From: Pseudarthrobacter chlorophenolicus | GTDB taxonomy: Bacteria; Actinomycetota; Actinomycetes; Actinomycetales; Micrococcaceae | Assembly: GCF_000962805.1 (NCBI RefSeq) | Contig: NZ_JZTW01000001.1 | Location: forward strand, 1 to 64,000 | DNA length: 64,000 nt | Direction of reading: 5' to 3' | The notes under the pieces: generated by a model | What the model saw: only the letters and a program-made list of their open reading frames with translations | Databases searched by the model: none | Told to the model about the DNA's origin: nothing | In this document: positions 42,102 to 51,060 of the stretch, piece after piece | Layout: every line of letters begins with the position of its first letter | Numbering within the stretch: position 1 is the stretch's first letter | Translations under genes and position numbers: made by a program

Positions 42102-44162
42102 ATGACCTACGTTCTCGCCGTAGACGTCGGGACCAGTTTCACCGCAGCCGCGGTTGTCCGTTTCCACCAAGGAGTTCCACCCGTTCCGGAGTGCCTGCCG
42201 CTGGGCCTCCGGGGCACTGCGGTGCCCTCCGTGGTCTACTACCCCGAGCAGGGCCCCATCCTCGTGGGGGAGGCCGCGGAACGCCGCGGGCTCGCATCCC
42301 CGGAACGGGTTGTGCGGGAGTTCAAGCGCCGGATCGGCGATGCCGTGCCGATTGCCCTGGGCACCCTGTCCGTCCGCCCCGAGGAGGTTTTCGCGTCCGT
42401 TGCCCGCTGGGTGGCTGACCGGGCGGCCGAACGCGAGGGGGCAGCGCCGTCGGAGATCATCCTGACCCATCCGGCAGCGTGGGGGAGCCACCGCACCTCC
42501 GCGGTCCGGGAAGCGCTTTCGGCCAAGGGCCTGCGCAACGTGACGCTCCTGACCGAACCGGAAGCCGCCGCGCTGCACTACGCGTCGCAGGTGCGGGTTG
42601 AGGAAGGCAGCACCATCGCCGTCTACGACCTTGGTGGCGGCACGTTCGATACCGCCGTGCTGACGAAAGCGGGCGATGACCGGTTTGAAGCAGTGGGCCG
42701 CCCGGAGGGCATTGACGACCTCGGCGGTGCGGACTTCGACGCCGCCGTTTTCCGCTACGTCGCCGAACACACCGGCGGAGCCCTGACGGACCTGGACCCC
42801 GCGGACCCGGATGTAATGGCCGCGCTCTCCAGGCTGCGGCGTGAATGCGTGGAGGCCAAGGAAGCACTGTCATCGGACAGCGAAGCCACCATCCCGGTGC
42901 TGCTGCCTGGCTACCAGCAACAGGTGCGCCTGGTCCGGTCCGAGTTCGAAGCCCTGATCGAGGAACCTGTCCGGGAAACAGTGGACGCGCTGGAGGAGTC
43001 GCTCGCACAACTCAAGCTGGCCCCGGCGGACCTGACCGCCGTCCTGCTGATCGGAGGGTCATCACGGATTCCCCTGGTGGCGGAGCTGATCTCGGAGCAG
43101 CTTGACCGTCCCATCGCCGTCGACGCCGACCCCAAATCATCCATCTGCCTGGGTGCGGCGGTATCCGCTGTGCTCACGCGTGCGGCCGCCGAGCGTGCCG
43201 CAGCTCCTGCTGCCGAAGCCCCGCAGCTGCCGGTACCGGCGTCCGCGGAAGAGCCGCTCCACGCCGGTGGACACGTTCCCGCACGGCTTGCCAGCTGGTC
43301 CCGGAAGGGTACGACGGCGGCGGGCGCCTTCGCAGCGCTGGGGCACGGCCCGGGCCACAGCCACGGCGGGGCGCACGCGCCGAAGCCGACGGTGCGGCTC
43401 ACGGCCATCGCAGCGGCGGCGGCCCTCTTCACCGTGCTGACGGCCACCGCTGCCCAGAGCCCGGGCGGGCTCAGCGACCTGACCTCGGTGTTCGTTCCCC
43501 AGGCCGGCGCCGATAGCGGGCCGCCCGCCCCCGCGGGCGGCACCGGATCGGTCACCGGCGGCGGGGCCGCGGCTGCTGGAGCTGCCGGTGACGCCCAGCC
43601 GCTGGCAGGCATCGACGCCGGCGTACAGAAAAAGAAGTCCGACGCCGGTCCCGGCCTGAACGTCGAGGCATCGCCAACCAGCAAACCATCCGCAACGGCC
43701 ACCAAGGCTCCGGACGGCTCGCCTGCTCCGGCAGCGGGCGGACCAGGTTCAGCTCCGGCTGCGGGAACAGGCACGGCACCGGGGACCAACGGAGGAGGCA
43801 CCGGCACTGGAACCGGCGTTCCTGCCGTGACGCCCACGACGGGAGCCGGGACAGCGGATCCGGCCCCTACTACCCCGGCACCTGTCCCCACCGATCCCGC
43901 CACCGCGGTACCCGACCCGACCACCACCCCGCCTGCACCGGATCCGACCACGAATCCGCCAGCCCCGGATCCGACCACAAATCCCCCGGTTCCAGACCCG
44001 ACGACAAACCCGCCGGTGCCCGAAACACCGGCACCCAGCAGCGCTCCGGTGCCGGACCCCACCCCGGCTCCGGACCCCGCACCAGTCCCCGACCCTGTTC
44101 CGGACCCTTCGCCAACTCCGGCGGCCGGCTCCGACACGCCCACCACGGAACCGGCGGCCTAG
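42102..44162 (+). CDS. Hsp70-family ATPase with membrane segment and Pro/Thr-rich tail
   Basis: This 686-residue protein begins with an Hsp70/actin-fold ATPase domain (about 1-375) with LAVDVGTSFTAAAV, YDLGGGTFDTAVLT, DDLGGADFDAAVF and LLIGGSSRIPLVAEL. The normal substrate-binding domain is missing. Instead there is an Ala-rich linker, one predicted membrane segment (VRLTAIAAAAALFTVLTATA) and a long Gly/Ala/Pro/Thr tail with PDPTTNPP repeats that would lie outside the cell. GAGGT precedes the ATG at 42102. A LuxR-type gene follows after one base, and IniB/dynamin-like genes lie beyond. A role in sensing or protecting the envelope is plausible but inferred. Confidence 0.82.
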   Translation: MTYVLAVDVGTSFTAAAVVRFHQGVPPVPECLPLGLRGTAVPSVVYYPEQGPILVGEAAERRGLASPERVVREFKRRIGDAVPIALGTLSVRPEEVFASVARWVADRAAEREGAAPSEIILTHPAAWGSHRTSAVREALSAKGLRNVTLLTEPEAAALHYASQVRVEEGSTIAVYDLGGGTFDTAVLTKAGDDRFEAVGRPEGIDDLGGADFDAAVFRYVAEHTGGALTDLDPADPDVMAALSRLRRECVEAKEALSSDSEATIPVLLPGYQQQVRLVRSEFEALIEEPVRETVDALEESLAQLKLAPADLTAVLLIGGSSRIPLVAELISEQLDRPIAVDADPKSSICLGAAVSAVLTRAAAERAAAPAAEAPQLPVPASAEEPLHAGGHVPARLASWSRKGTTAAGAFAALGHGPGHSHGGAHAPKPTVRLTAIAAAAALFTVLTATAAQSPGGLSDLTSVFVPQAGADSGPPAPAGGTGSVTGGGAAAAGAAGDAQPLAGIDAGVQKKKSDAGPGLNVEASPTSKPSATATKAPDGSPAPAAGGPGSAPAAGTGTAPGTNGGGTGTGTGVPAVTPTTGAGTADPAPTTPAPVPTDPATAVPDPTTTPPAPDPTTNPPAPDPTTNPPVPDPTTNPPVPETPAPSSAPVPDPTPAPDPAPVPDPVPDPSPTPAAGSDTPTTEPAA

Positions 44163-44163
44163 G

Positions 44164-46251
44164 GTGGCCAGCTTCCAGCCGCGGCCCCAGGATGCGGCAG
44201 ACTCCCTGGACTCCCGGCTCAACCACTCAGGAATGAACCACAGCGAACCCCCGCCCCACGCTGCGGAGGCCATGGCCCTGCAGCTCAAAGGCGAGAATGC
44301 CGCTGTCCGGGAACTGCTCCTTGCCTTGTCAGTAGGCTTCGTCCTGCCCGGGCCGCTGCCCGCAGACCTGGAGCGCAGGATCGACGCAGGCGAGGTGGAA
44401 AACCTTGATGTGCTCATTGGCCAGGCGGAGCAGGCAGGACTGCTGACGGATGGAACAGTCGTGGGACCCGCCCGCATTGCGTTACTGACGGCAGCGCCCA
44501 CGTCCAAGGTCCACGCACTTCAGCGTGAGCTGGTCACCCTCTACGCCGCGGACGGCCAACCGATGGGCGACTTCGCCCGGGATCTTGCCCGCGGTGGGCT
44601 GGCGGACCAGCGCGTGGCCGCCGAACTTGAACATACCGCGGACAAGTCCCTCGAGCACGATCCGGCCCTGGCGTGCAGCCTCTACGAGGAAGCCCTGCTG
44701 GCCGGCGCGGACGAAACCAGCACCGCGGCGCGCCGTGCCCAGGCGGCTGCCGCCAACGGAGACCTGGACTCAGCCACACGGATCATCGACACCCTCCTGG
44801 TGAGCGTCGATCCACCGGACGTCCGCCGCGGGGTGGACGTGGCCGCAGCAGTCTGGGCGCACAGGGGAATGCTGGCGCGCAGTGCCGACGCCTACAGCTG
44901 GCTGGGTGCTTCCAGGCTGGGGTCCTCGGCGCCGCTCGCCGCGGTCGCGATGGTGGGTTGCGGCAACCGTGCCGGTGCGGATGCGCTGTTCCGCGCCGAC
45001 GCTCCGCCGGAATCGCCCACGCTGCTGGCGGCCGCGCTGGCGGGAACGGGTAAGGGGATCCTGGAATCCCTTGCCGAGGATCCGCAGCAGGCCCTTCCCG
45101 TCCTGATCCACGCCTCAGACATGCTGAACGCGGCCGGCTCTGCACTGCCGCTCCCGGACACTCCTGCCGCGCTCGCGGCACTCCTTGCGCTCCACAGCGG
45201 TGAACCCTACCTGGCAGAGACAGTGTGCCGGGCAGCCGCCGCTGCGGGCCAGGGCGGTAACGCGGCAAAGCCAAGGCTTTTCCTGCTCCAGGCGTGGTCC
45301 GCCATGCAGCAGGACAAACTCGAGGATGCGCGGCTCTCCATCAATGAAGCGTCCAAGGCCAACCATTGGCCACTCGTTCCGCGGGACGAGTTCCTGCGGG
45401 CCGCACTGGAAGTGGGACTGGCCCGGCGCAACGGCGAAATTGCCGAGCTGGTGCTGGCCTGGGAACGTGCCCGTGAGGCCATGCTGCATATCTCGGTTGA
45501 CCTCTACAGCCTGCTGCCGTGGGGTGAACTGGTGATTACCGCTGCCCGGCTCCGGGAGACGAGGCGGATTGCCCACTACTTGGACGAGGCAAACCAGTTA
45601 CTCGAACGGCTGGGAAGCCCGCCGCTGTGGTCCGTGCCGTTCCACTGGGCCGCAGTGCAGGCTGCCCTCCTCAGCGAAAACCCCGCCGCACTGGCGCCGC
45701 ATGCCACGGCCCTGGCCCGGGCTGCCAAGAACAGTCACCTTGCCGCTGTGCTGGCGGGCGCCGGCAAGGCCTGGGTTTCCGTCCTTGCCGGGGCATTCCA
45801 GCCCGCGGATGTGGAAGCGGCGGCGCGGGGACTGGGCCGGATGGGCATGCCTTGGGAGGGTGCCCGGCTCGCCGGACACGCGGCCGCGCGTGCTGGGGAA
45901 CGCAAGGACATGGTGCGCCTTTTGTCCTGTGCCAGGGACCTCCACCCACAGGGAAATGCATCCGGCAACGGGAGCTCCGGGCTGGGGGAACCACGGGCAG
46001 CGGCCACGGCGGAGACCGGCAATGGCATGCACCCCGACGGCTCGGGCCTCAGTGAAAGGGAAAAGGAGGTGGCACGGCTGGTCCTCGAGGGCAAGACCTA
46101 CCGCGAGATCGGCGAGGCCATCTACATTTCCCCGCGCACGGCCGAACACCACATTGCCCGGATGCGGCGCCGGCTGGGGGCGGAGAACCGGTCCGACCTT
46201 CTGGCCCGGTTGCGCCTCGCCCTGGCGGCCGAAAATCCCCCGCAGGAGTAA
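44164..46251 (+). CDS. Large LuxR-type transcriptional regulator
   Basis: This 695-residue protein has a C-terminal LuxR helix-turn-helix (GLSEREKEVARLVLEGKTYR, then EIGEAIYISPRTAEHHIARM, about residues 625-685). It is preceded by a long helical region that looks like tetratricopeptide-type repeats. No Walker A motif was seen, so it is not a typical LAL ATPase regulator. The GTG start is one base after the Hsp70 stop. The gene lies immediately upstream of the IniB-like and dynamin-like genes and is the likely regulator of this cluster. Confidence 0.85.
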   Translation: MASFQPRPQDAADSLDSRLNHSGMNHSEPPPHAAEAMALQLKGENAAVRELLLALSVGFVLPGPLPADLERRIDAGEVENLDVLIGQAEQAGLLTDGTVVGPARIALLTAAPTSKVHALQRELVTLYAADGQPMGDFARDLARGGLADQRVAAELEHTADKSLEHDPALACSLYEEALLAGADETSTAARRAQAAAANGDLDSATRIIDTLLVSVDPPDVRRGVDVAAAVWAHRGMLARSADAYSWLGASRLGSSAPLAAVAMVGCGNRAGADALFRADAPPESPTLLAAALAGTGKGILESLAEDPQQALPVLIHASDMLNAAGSALPLPDTPAALAALLALHSGEPYLAETVCRAAAAAGQGGNAAKPRLFLLQAWSAMQQDKLEDARLSINEASKANHWPLVPRDEFLRAALEVGLARRNGEIAELVLAWERAREAMLHISVDLYSLLPWGELVITAARLRETRRIAHYLDEANQLLERLGSPPLWSVPFHWAAVQAALLSENPAALAPHATALARAAKNSHLAAVLAGAGKAWVSVLAGAFQPADVEAAARGLGRMGMPWEGARLAGHAAARAGERKDMVRLLSCARDLHPQGNASGNGSSGLGEPRAAATAETGNGMHPDGSGLSEREKEVARLVLEGKTYREIGEAIYISPRTAEHHIARMRRRLGAENRSDLLARLRLALAAENPPQE

Positions 46252-46293
46252 ACCCCTAATGCCCCTAACAGACGGCGGCGCTGTTCCCCGGCG

Positions 46294-46329
46294 GGGCACG
46301 GGCCGGTAGGGGGAACCGGCCCGATGCCC
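46294..46329 (+). other. GC-rich hairpin between the regulator and IniB-like genes
   Basis: GGGCCGGT (46300..46307) pairs with ACCGGCCC (46315..46322), extended by GGGCA and TGCCC outside. There is no T-run. It may be a weak terminator or part of the IniB-like promoter and leader region. Confidence 0.5.
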
Positions 46330-46414
46330 GGACCGCTACGGGGCCCGTACGTTGGTTTCAACCCGGCAACGATGCCCGGTGATCCGCAATACAGAGAAGA
46401 TTGAGGACCACGAA

Positions 46415-47587
46415 ATGACACTCGCAAATGATCTCGTCCAGTTCCTGATGAGCCTCTTCGGCGACCGCCAGGCGGCCCAGGACTTCCTGGATGATCCGGA
46501 GCGCGTCCTGGAAGACCACGGCCTGGGCGGCGTGTGCTCCGCCGACGTGGATGCCGCAATGCCCGTAGTGCTGGACTACGCCCCCATCACGGTCAACGCT
46601 TCCCGCTTCGACCGCGAGTACAGCACCGGCGGCAACAGCGCCGACACCGGCCACAACGGTGGGGGTGGCGGCGCAGTGACCCCGCCTCCGGCCGGCGGCG
46701 GTAACGGCGGACACCACGACCACGACCACGACCATGGGCACGCAATCCAGCAGCTGCACCACATCGTGAACAACTACTCCTACACCTCCACGGTGGATGA
46801 CCGGGACAACATTGTTGACCAGTCCGTGAACCAGAACATCTGGGCCGACGGCGACGTCAAGCAGTGGTTCGACAACGATTCCGTGATTGCCTCCGGCGAC
46901 CGCTCCATCGCTGCCGGTGACGACGCCGACGTCGATGACTCCAACAACATCGAAGACTCGTACAACGACAACTCGGACAACTCCACGGATAACTCCACCG
47001 ACAACTCCATTCGTGCCGGCGGCGACATCAACATCGGCAACGAAGAGACGGACATCGACGACTCCTTCAACACCGACGTGGACCTCGACGTGGACGATTC
47101 GTTCAACGACAACTCGGACAACTCCGACAATTCGGACAACTCCACCAACGGTTCGTACAACGACAACTCGGACAACTCCGACAATTCGGACAACTCCGAC
47201 AACTCCGTCAACACCGACATCGACCTCGACCTGGACAACGTGGGAAACACCACCACCACGGACAATTCGGACAACTCCATCAACACGGACGTGGACATCG
47301 AGGACTCCTTCCAGGACAACTCCGACAACTCCACCAACACGGATATCGACGTCGACCTGGACAACGTCGCCAACGCCACGGACAACTCCGACAACTCGAC
47401 CAGCACCACCGACAACTCGGACAACTCCATCAACACCGACGTCGAAATCGAGGATTCCTTCCAGGACAACTCGGTGGAGGTTGAGGATTCCTTCCAGGAC
47501 AACTCGCTGCAGGTGGAGGACTCCTTCCAGGACAACTCCGAGATCAACACCGACATCGAGGTAGAGGACAACACCGTAATCCTCTAG
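46415..47587 (+). CDS. IniB-like protein with Asp/Asn/Ser-rich repeat domain
   Basis: This 390-residue protein begins with a domain resembling the IniB N-terminal domain (MTLANDLVQFLMSLFGDRQA, then AQDFLDDPERVLEDHGL). A Gly-rich linker with a His/Asp run (HHDHDHDHGH) follows. From about residue 185 the sequence is almost only Asp, Asn, Ser, Thr and Ile/Val repeats, including tandem DNS triplets, DIDLDLDN and four EDSFQDNS units. It is very acidic and could bind cations or form an elongated beta structure. The ATG at 46415 follows GAGGA. Two dynamin-like GTPase genes follow, as in mycobacterial iniBAC. No signal peptide is seen. Confidence 0.8.
   Translation: MTLANDLVQFLMSLFGDRQAAQDFLDDPERVLEDHGLGGVCSADVDAAMPVVLDYAPITVNASRFDREYSTGGNSADTGHNGGGGGAVTPPPAGGGNGGHHDHDHDHGHAIQQLHHIVNNYSYTSTVDDRDNIVDQSVNQNIWADGDVKQWFDNDSVIASGDRSIAAGDDADVDDSNNIEDSYNDNSDNSTDNSTDNSIRAGGDINIGNEETDIDDSFNTDVDLDVDDSFNDNSDNSDNSDNSTNGSYNDNSDNSDNSDNSDNSVNTDIDLDLDNVGNTTTTDNSDNSINTDVDIEDSFQDNSDNSTNTDIDVDLDNVANATDNSDNSTSTTDNSDNSINTDVEIEDSFQDNSVEVEDSFQDNSLQVEDSFQDNSEINTDIEVEDNTVIL
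46960..47580 (+). repeat. Coding tandem repeats (DNS and EDSFQDNS units)
   Basis: Over about 620 bases the DNA repeats short units such as GACAACTCG and GACAACTCC, and longer units encoding EDSFQDNS four times and NTD[IV]-type blocks several times. Near-identical copies suggest expansion by slippage or recombination and possible length differences between strains. Confidence 0.85.
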
Positions 47588-47603
47588 TCCCGGTCCGGGC
47601 AGA

Positions 47604-47637
47604 AGCCCGGCAGGAGGGGAAACCCTCCTGCCGGGCT
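47604..47637 (+). terminator. Perfect 15-bp hairpin with GAAA loop after the IniB-like gene
   Basis: AGCCCGGCAGGAGGG pairs exactly with CCCTCCTGCCGGGCT around a GAAA tetraloop. It follows the IniB-like stop by 16 bases and precedes the first dynamin-like gene by 52. There is no T-run, so it may end some transcripts or stabilise the upstream mRNA. Confidence 0.7.
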
Positions 47638-47689
47638 ATCCCCGGCTTAGCCCGCCTTCCAACCCGGAGCCTGACGCAAAGGACACACT

Positions 47690-49573
47690 GTGGCAGAAGC
47701 AGGACTGGCAAAACCAACACCGATGACAGCGGGACAGCTGATCAAGCTGGTGGAGCACGGCCTCCAGTTGGCCCAGACGGCAGACCGCGCCGACCTCCGC
47801 AAGCGCCTGGAGCAGGCTGCGGGACGGCTGCGGGACCCCAGTGTCCGCGTCATCGTGGTGGGGGAGTTCAAACAGGGAAAGAGCAAGCTGATTAACGCCC
47901 TGGTGAACGCGCCGGTCTGCCCGGTGGACGACGACATTGCCACCTCTGTGCCCACGGTGGTCCGGCACGGCGAACCGGCCTCGGCAGCCATCCTTGTTCC
48001 GAAGGCAGATTCGGACGGCGGCGAGGAGGGGAGTGTCGAACGCCAGCCGATCCCCATTGAGGACATCGCCGCATACGTTTCCGAGCAGGGCAATCCCGGC
48101 AACAGCAAGAAACTGGTGGCAGCCGAGGTGTACCTGCCGCGGAAGATCCTGACCGGGGGCCTGACGGTCATCGATTCTCCGGGTGTAGGCGGCATGGGCT
48201 CCTCCCACACGCTCACCACCCTCACGGCCCTCCCAACGGCCGACGCCATGCTGCTGGTCTCCGACGCCTCCCAGGAATACACCGAACCCGAACTGCGCTT
48301 CCTCCGCCAGGCCATGAGGATCACCCCCAGCGTTGTGGGTGTCCTGTCCAAGACGGACCTCTACCCGGACTGGCGGCGCGTGGCGGACATGGACCGGTCC
48401 CGCCTGGATGCCGTTGCGCCGGATATCCCGCTTTTCCCGGTGTCCTCGGACTTGCGGCTTGAGGCCAGCCGGCTGCAGGACGCCGAGCTGAACGGCGAGT
48501 CCGGATTCCCGGCACTGGTGCGGCACCTGCGCAACGAAATCGTGGGCAAATCGGAACGGCTGCAGCGCCGGCACGTCAGCCAGGACCTGCTCTCGGTCAC
48601 CGAGAACCTGCGGCTGTCCCTGCAGTCCGAGCTTGATGCCCTCGAGAATCCCGCCGGCACCCCCCGGATGATCGCGGGCCTGGAACTGGCCAAGACTGAA
48701 GCCGACGATCTTCGGAAGCGTTCGGCCCGCTGGCAGATCACGCTCAGCGACGGCATCAGCGACCTCATCGCAGACATGGAGTACGACCTCCGCGACAGGC
48801 TCCGCCGGATCCAGAGGGAAGCGGAGGCCGCCATTGACCAGGGCGATCCCGGGCCCACGTGGAACGAATTTTCCAAGTGGCTGGAGGAATGTTCTGCCGC
48901 AGCCATCTCGGACACCTTCGTGTGGACCAGCGAGCGGGCACACTGGCTGGCCTCCCAGGTGGCTGAGCACTTTGCCGCGGACGAGGTGAGGATCCCGGCC
49001 CTGAGGGTTGCGGACACCGGCGACGCCCTGGACCCCGTGGAGGAGATGCCGGACCTCGATCCGGGCCGCATCAACCCCATGCAGAAAGTCCTGATCGGCA
49101 TGCGCGGCTCCTACGGCGGTGTACTGATGTTTGGCCTGCTGACCGGGATCTTCGGCATGGCGCTGATCAACCCATTGTCAGTGGGTGCCGGCCTGCTGCT
49201 GGGACGGAAAGCCTACCGGGAGGACCGGGAAGCCAGGCTCAAGCGGCGGCAGGGGGAGGCCAAGGCCCTGGTCCGGCGCCAGATTGACGACGTGACATTC
49301 CAGGTGGGCAAGCAGCTCAAGGACCGCCTGCGGCTTGTACAGCGGTCCATCCGGGACCACTTCACCGAAATCGCGGAGGAGCACCACCGGTCGCTGTCCG
49401 ATTCCGTGTCTGTGGCCCAGAAAGCAGCCACCACGTTCACCCTGCAAAAAGACGTGCGCATCAGGGAGATCAAGGCCGAACTCAAGAAGGTGGACGCCCT
49501 GCACGCGGCAGCGGCGGCGGTGGCGGCTGAAGTGGCCGCTTCCCGGCCCCTGGCGCCGGCGGCGGCCGGATGA
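47690..49573 (+). CDS. Dynamin-like GTPase (IniA-like)
   Basis: This 627-residue protein has a dynamin-type GTPase domain: G1 GEFKQGKSKL (about 58-67), the G2 Thr in ATSVPT, G3 IDSPGVGG (about 161-168) and G4 SKTD (about 220-223). Helical regions follow, with a hydrophobic hairpin GGVLMFGLLTGIFGMALINP near residue 480 that could insert into the membrane, and a basic helical end. These match IniA-like bacterial dynamins, which remodel membranes. The GTG start is 102 bases after the IniB-like gene, and the stop overlaps the next gene by 4 bases. Confidence 0.87.
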   Translation: MAEAGLAKPTPMTAGQLIKLVEHGLQLAQTADRADLRKRLEQAAGRLRDPSVRVIVVGEFKQGKSKLINALVNAPVCPVDDDIATSVPTVVRHGEPASAAILVPKADSDGGEEGSVERQPIPIEDIAAYVSEQGNPGNSKKLVAAEVYLPRKILTGGLTVIDSPGVGGMGSSHTLTTLTALPTADAMLLVSDASQEYTEPELRFLRQAMRITPSVVGVLSKTDLYPDWRRVADMDRSRLDAVAPDIPLFPVSSDLRLEASRLQDAELNGESGFPALVRHLRNEIVGKSERLQRRHVSQDLLSVTENLRLSLQSELDALENPAGTPRMIAGLELAKTEADDLRKRSARWQITLSDGISDLIADMEYDLRDRLRRIQREAEAAIDQGDPGPTWNEFSKWLEECSAAAISDTFVWTSERAHWLASQVAEHFAADEVRIPALRVADTGDALDPVEEMPDLDPGRINPMQKVLIGMRGSYGGVLMFGLLTGIFGMALINPLSVGAGLLLGRKAYREDREARLKRRQGEAKALVRRQIDDVTFQVGKQLKDRLRLVQRSIRDHFTEIAEEHHRSLSDSVSVAQKAATTFTLQKDVRIREIKAELKKVDALHAAAAAVAAEVAASRPLAPAAAG

Positions 49574-51060
49574 CCGCGGATACCGTTGCCGGTGCCGCGG
49601 GCCTGGTCCGGGACGCCCTGGAGGTCTACGCCGACGACCCTGCTGCAGTGGACCTGCTGCAGGGGTACGGGCAGCGGCTGGCAGAGCCCCTCCGCGTTGC
49701 CATTGCCGGCATGGTCAAGGCTGGCAAGTCAACGCTGCTGAACGCCATCATCGGCGAGGAAATCGCGCCCACGGACACCGGCGAGTGCACCCGCATCGTC
49801 ACGTGGTACCGGTACGGCCGGACACCGAGGATCATGCTGCATCCGCGGGAGGGCGAGCCGCGGCCGCTGCCGCTCAAACGGGTGGACGGGCGGCTGGTTT
49901 TCGTCCTGGGTGACGTCCGTGCCGAGGACGCCGAGCGGCTGGACGTCGAGTGGCCCTCGCCCACGCTGCGGACCATGACGCTGATCGATACTCCCGGCAT
50001 CGCGTCGCTCTCCGAAGATGTGTCCGCCCTCGCCACCGGGTTCCTGACTCCGGCGGACGCACCATCGCAGGCTGACGCGATCGTATATTTGATGCGGCAT
50101 ATGCACGCCTCGGACCTGCGTTTCCTGGAATCGTTCAAGGACACCGCATCGGGCAGGTCCGGCACTGTCAACGCGCTGGCTGTGTTGTCCCGGGCCGATG
50201 AGGTGGGCGCCGGCCGCATCGACTCGCTGCTCTCCGCCGGCGACATCGCCGAACGGTACCGGCGGGACCACAACCTTCGGAAGCTCGCACTGGGCGTGGT
50301 GCCGGTGGCTGGCCTGCTCGCCCAGACCGCCCGAAGCCTCCGGCAACAGGACTTCGCCTCGCTTCAGCTGCTGGCGGGGCTGGACCGCGCGGTGCGCGAA
50401 AAGATGATGCTCTCTGCGGACCGGTTCCTCCGCGGCTCCGAACCCGAACGGCTGACCCCGGAGGCCCGGGCCTCGCTGCTTGGCAGGTTTGGACTGTTCG
50501 GCATCCGGCTGGCCGTGGTCCTTATCCGCAACGGCTTCAACGAACCCACGCCCCTGGCCCACGAACTTGCCCGGCGCAGCGGCCTGGATCCGTTGATGGA
50601 ACTGTTGGAACGGCAGTTCCAGGCCCGGTCGGGGGCCCTCAAGGCGCGTACGGCGCTGGTGGGGGTCGAGGCGCTTCTGCGGTCCAGCCCGCGCGACGGG
50701 ACGGAGGACTTGGCCGGCTCCCTCGAACGGCTGCAGGCCAATGCCCATGAATTCCGCGAACTGCGGTTGTTGGCCACGCTGCGCACCACCGGTGTGCCCC
50801 TGAAACCCGATCTCGCCGCCGATGCTGAACGCCTCGTCGGCGGCTTGGGGGCAGCCGCCCACGTGAGGCTGGGCCTGGAGGCGGCCGCCACGCCGGACGA
50901 GCTTTCCGACGAGGCCCGGCGGTGCCTGCTGCGGTGGCGGGCACTTGCCGAGAATCCGCTCATGGAACGCTCGGCCATCGACGCCTGCCGTGTGGTGATC
51001 CGCAGTTGCGAGGGCGTACTGGCGGAATCGTCCGCGCTTCAGCGGCAGCGCACCGCTTAA
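49570..51060 (+). CDS. Dynamin-like GTPase (IniC-like)
   Basis: This 496-residue GTPase has G1 AGMVKAGKSTLLN (about 46-58), G3 LIDTPGIASL (about 138-147) and G4 SRAD. It starts inside the stop of the preceding GTPase (ATGA), indicating coupled translation and probably a heteromeric pair like IniA-IniC in mycobacteria. No clear membrane segment is seen, so it may depend on its partner for membrane contact. Its stop codon overlaps that of the convergent gene at 51057. Confidence 0.85.
   Translation: MTADTVAGAAGLVRDALEVYADDPAAVDLLQGYGQRLAEPLRVAIAGMVKAGKSTLLNAIIGEEIAPTDTGECTRIVTWYRYGRTPRIMLHPREGEPRPLPLKRVDGRLVFVLGDVRAEDAERLDVEWPSPTLRTMTLIDTPGIASLSEDVSALATGFLTPADAPSQADAIVYLMRHMHASDLRFLESFKDTASGRSGTVNALAVLSRADEVGAGRIDSLLSAGDIAERYRRDHNLRKLALGVVPVAGLLAQTARSLRQQDFASLQLLAGLDRAVREKMMLSADRFLRGSEPERLTPEARASLLGRFGLFGIRLAVVLIRNGFNEPTPLAHELARRSGLDPLMELLERQFQARSGALKARTALVGVEALLRSSPRDGTEDLAGSLERLQANAHEFRELRLLATLRTTGVPLKPDLAADAERLVGGLGAAAHVRLGLEAAATPDELSDEARRCLLRWRALAENPLMERSAIDACRVVIRSCEGVLAESSALQRQRTA

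Noticed and set aside
42911..44146. Gly/Val/Ser-rich reverse-strand frame opposite the Hsp70-like tail
   Set aside because: It arises from the Pro/Thr/Asp repeats on the coding strand and resembles a PE-PGRS-like sequence only by composition.
46780..47574. Reverse-strand frame of repeated SELSELS units
   Set aside because: It is the complementary reading of the DNS repeats in the IniB-like gene, kept open by the repeat itself.
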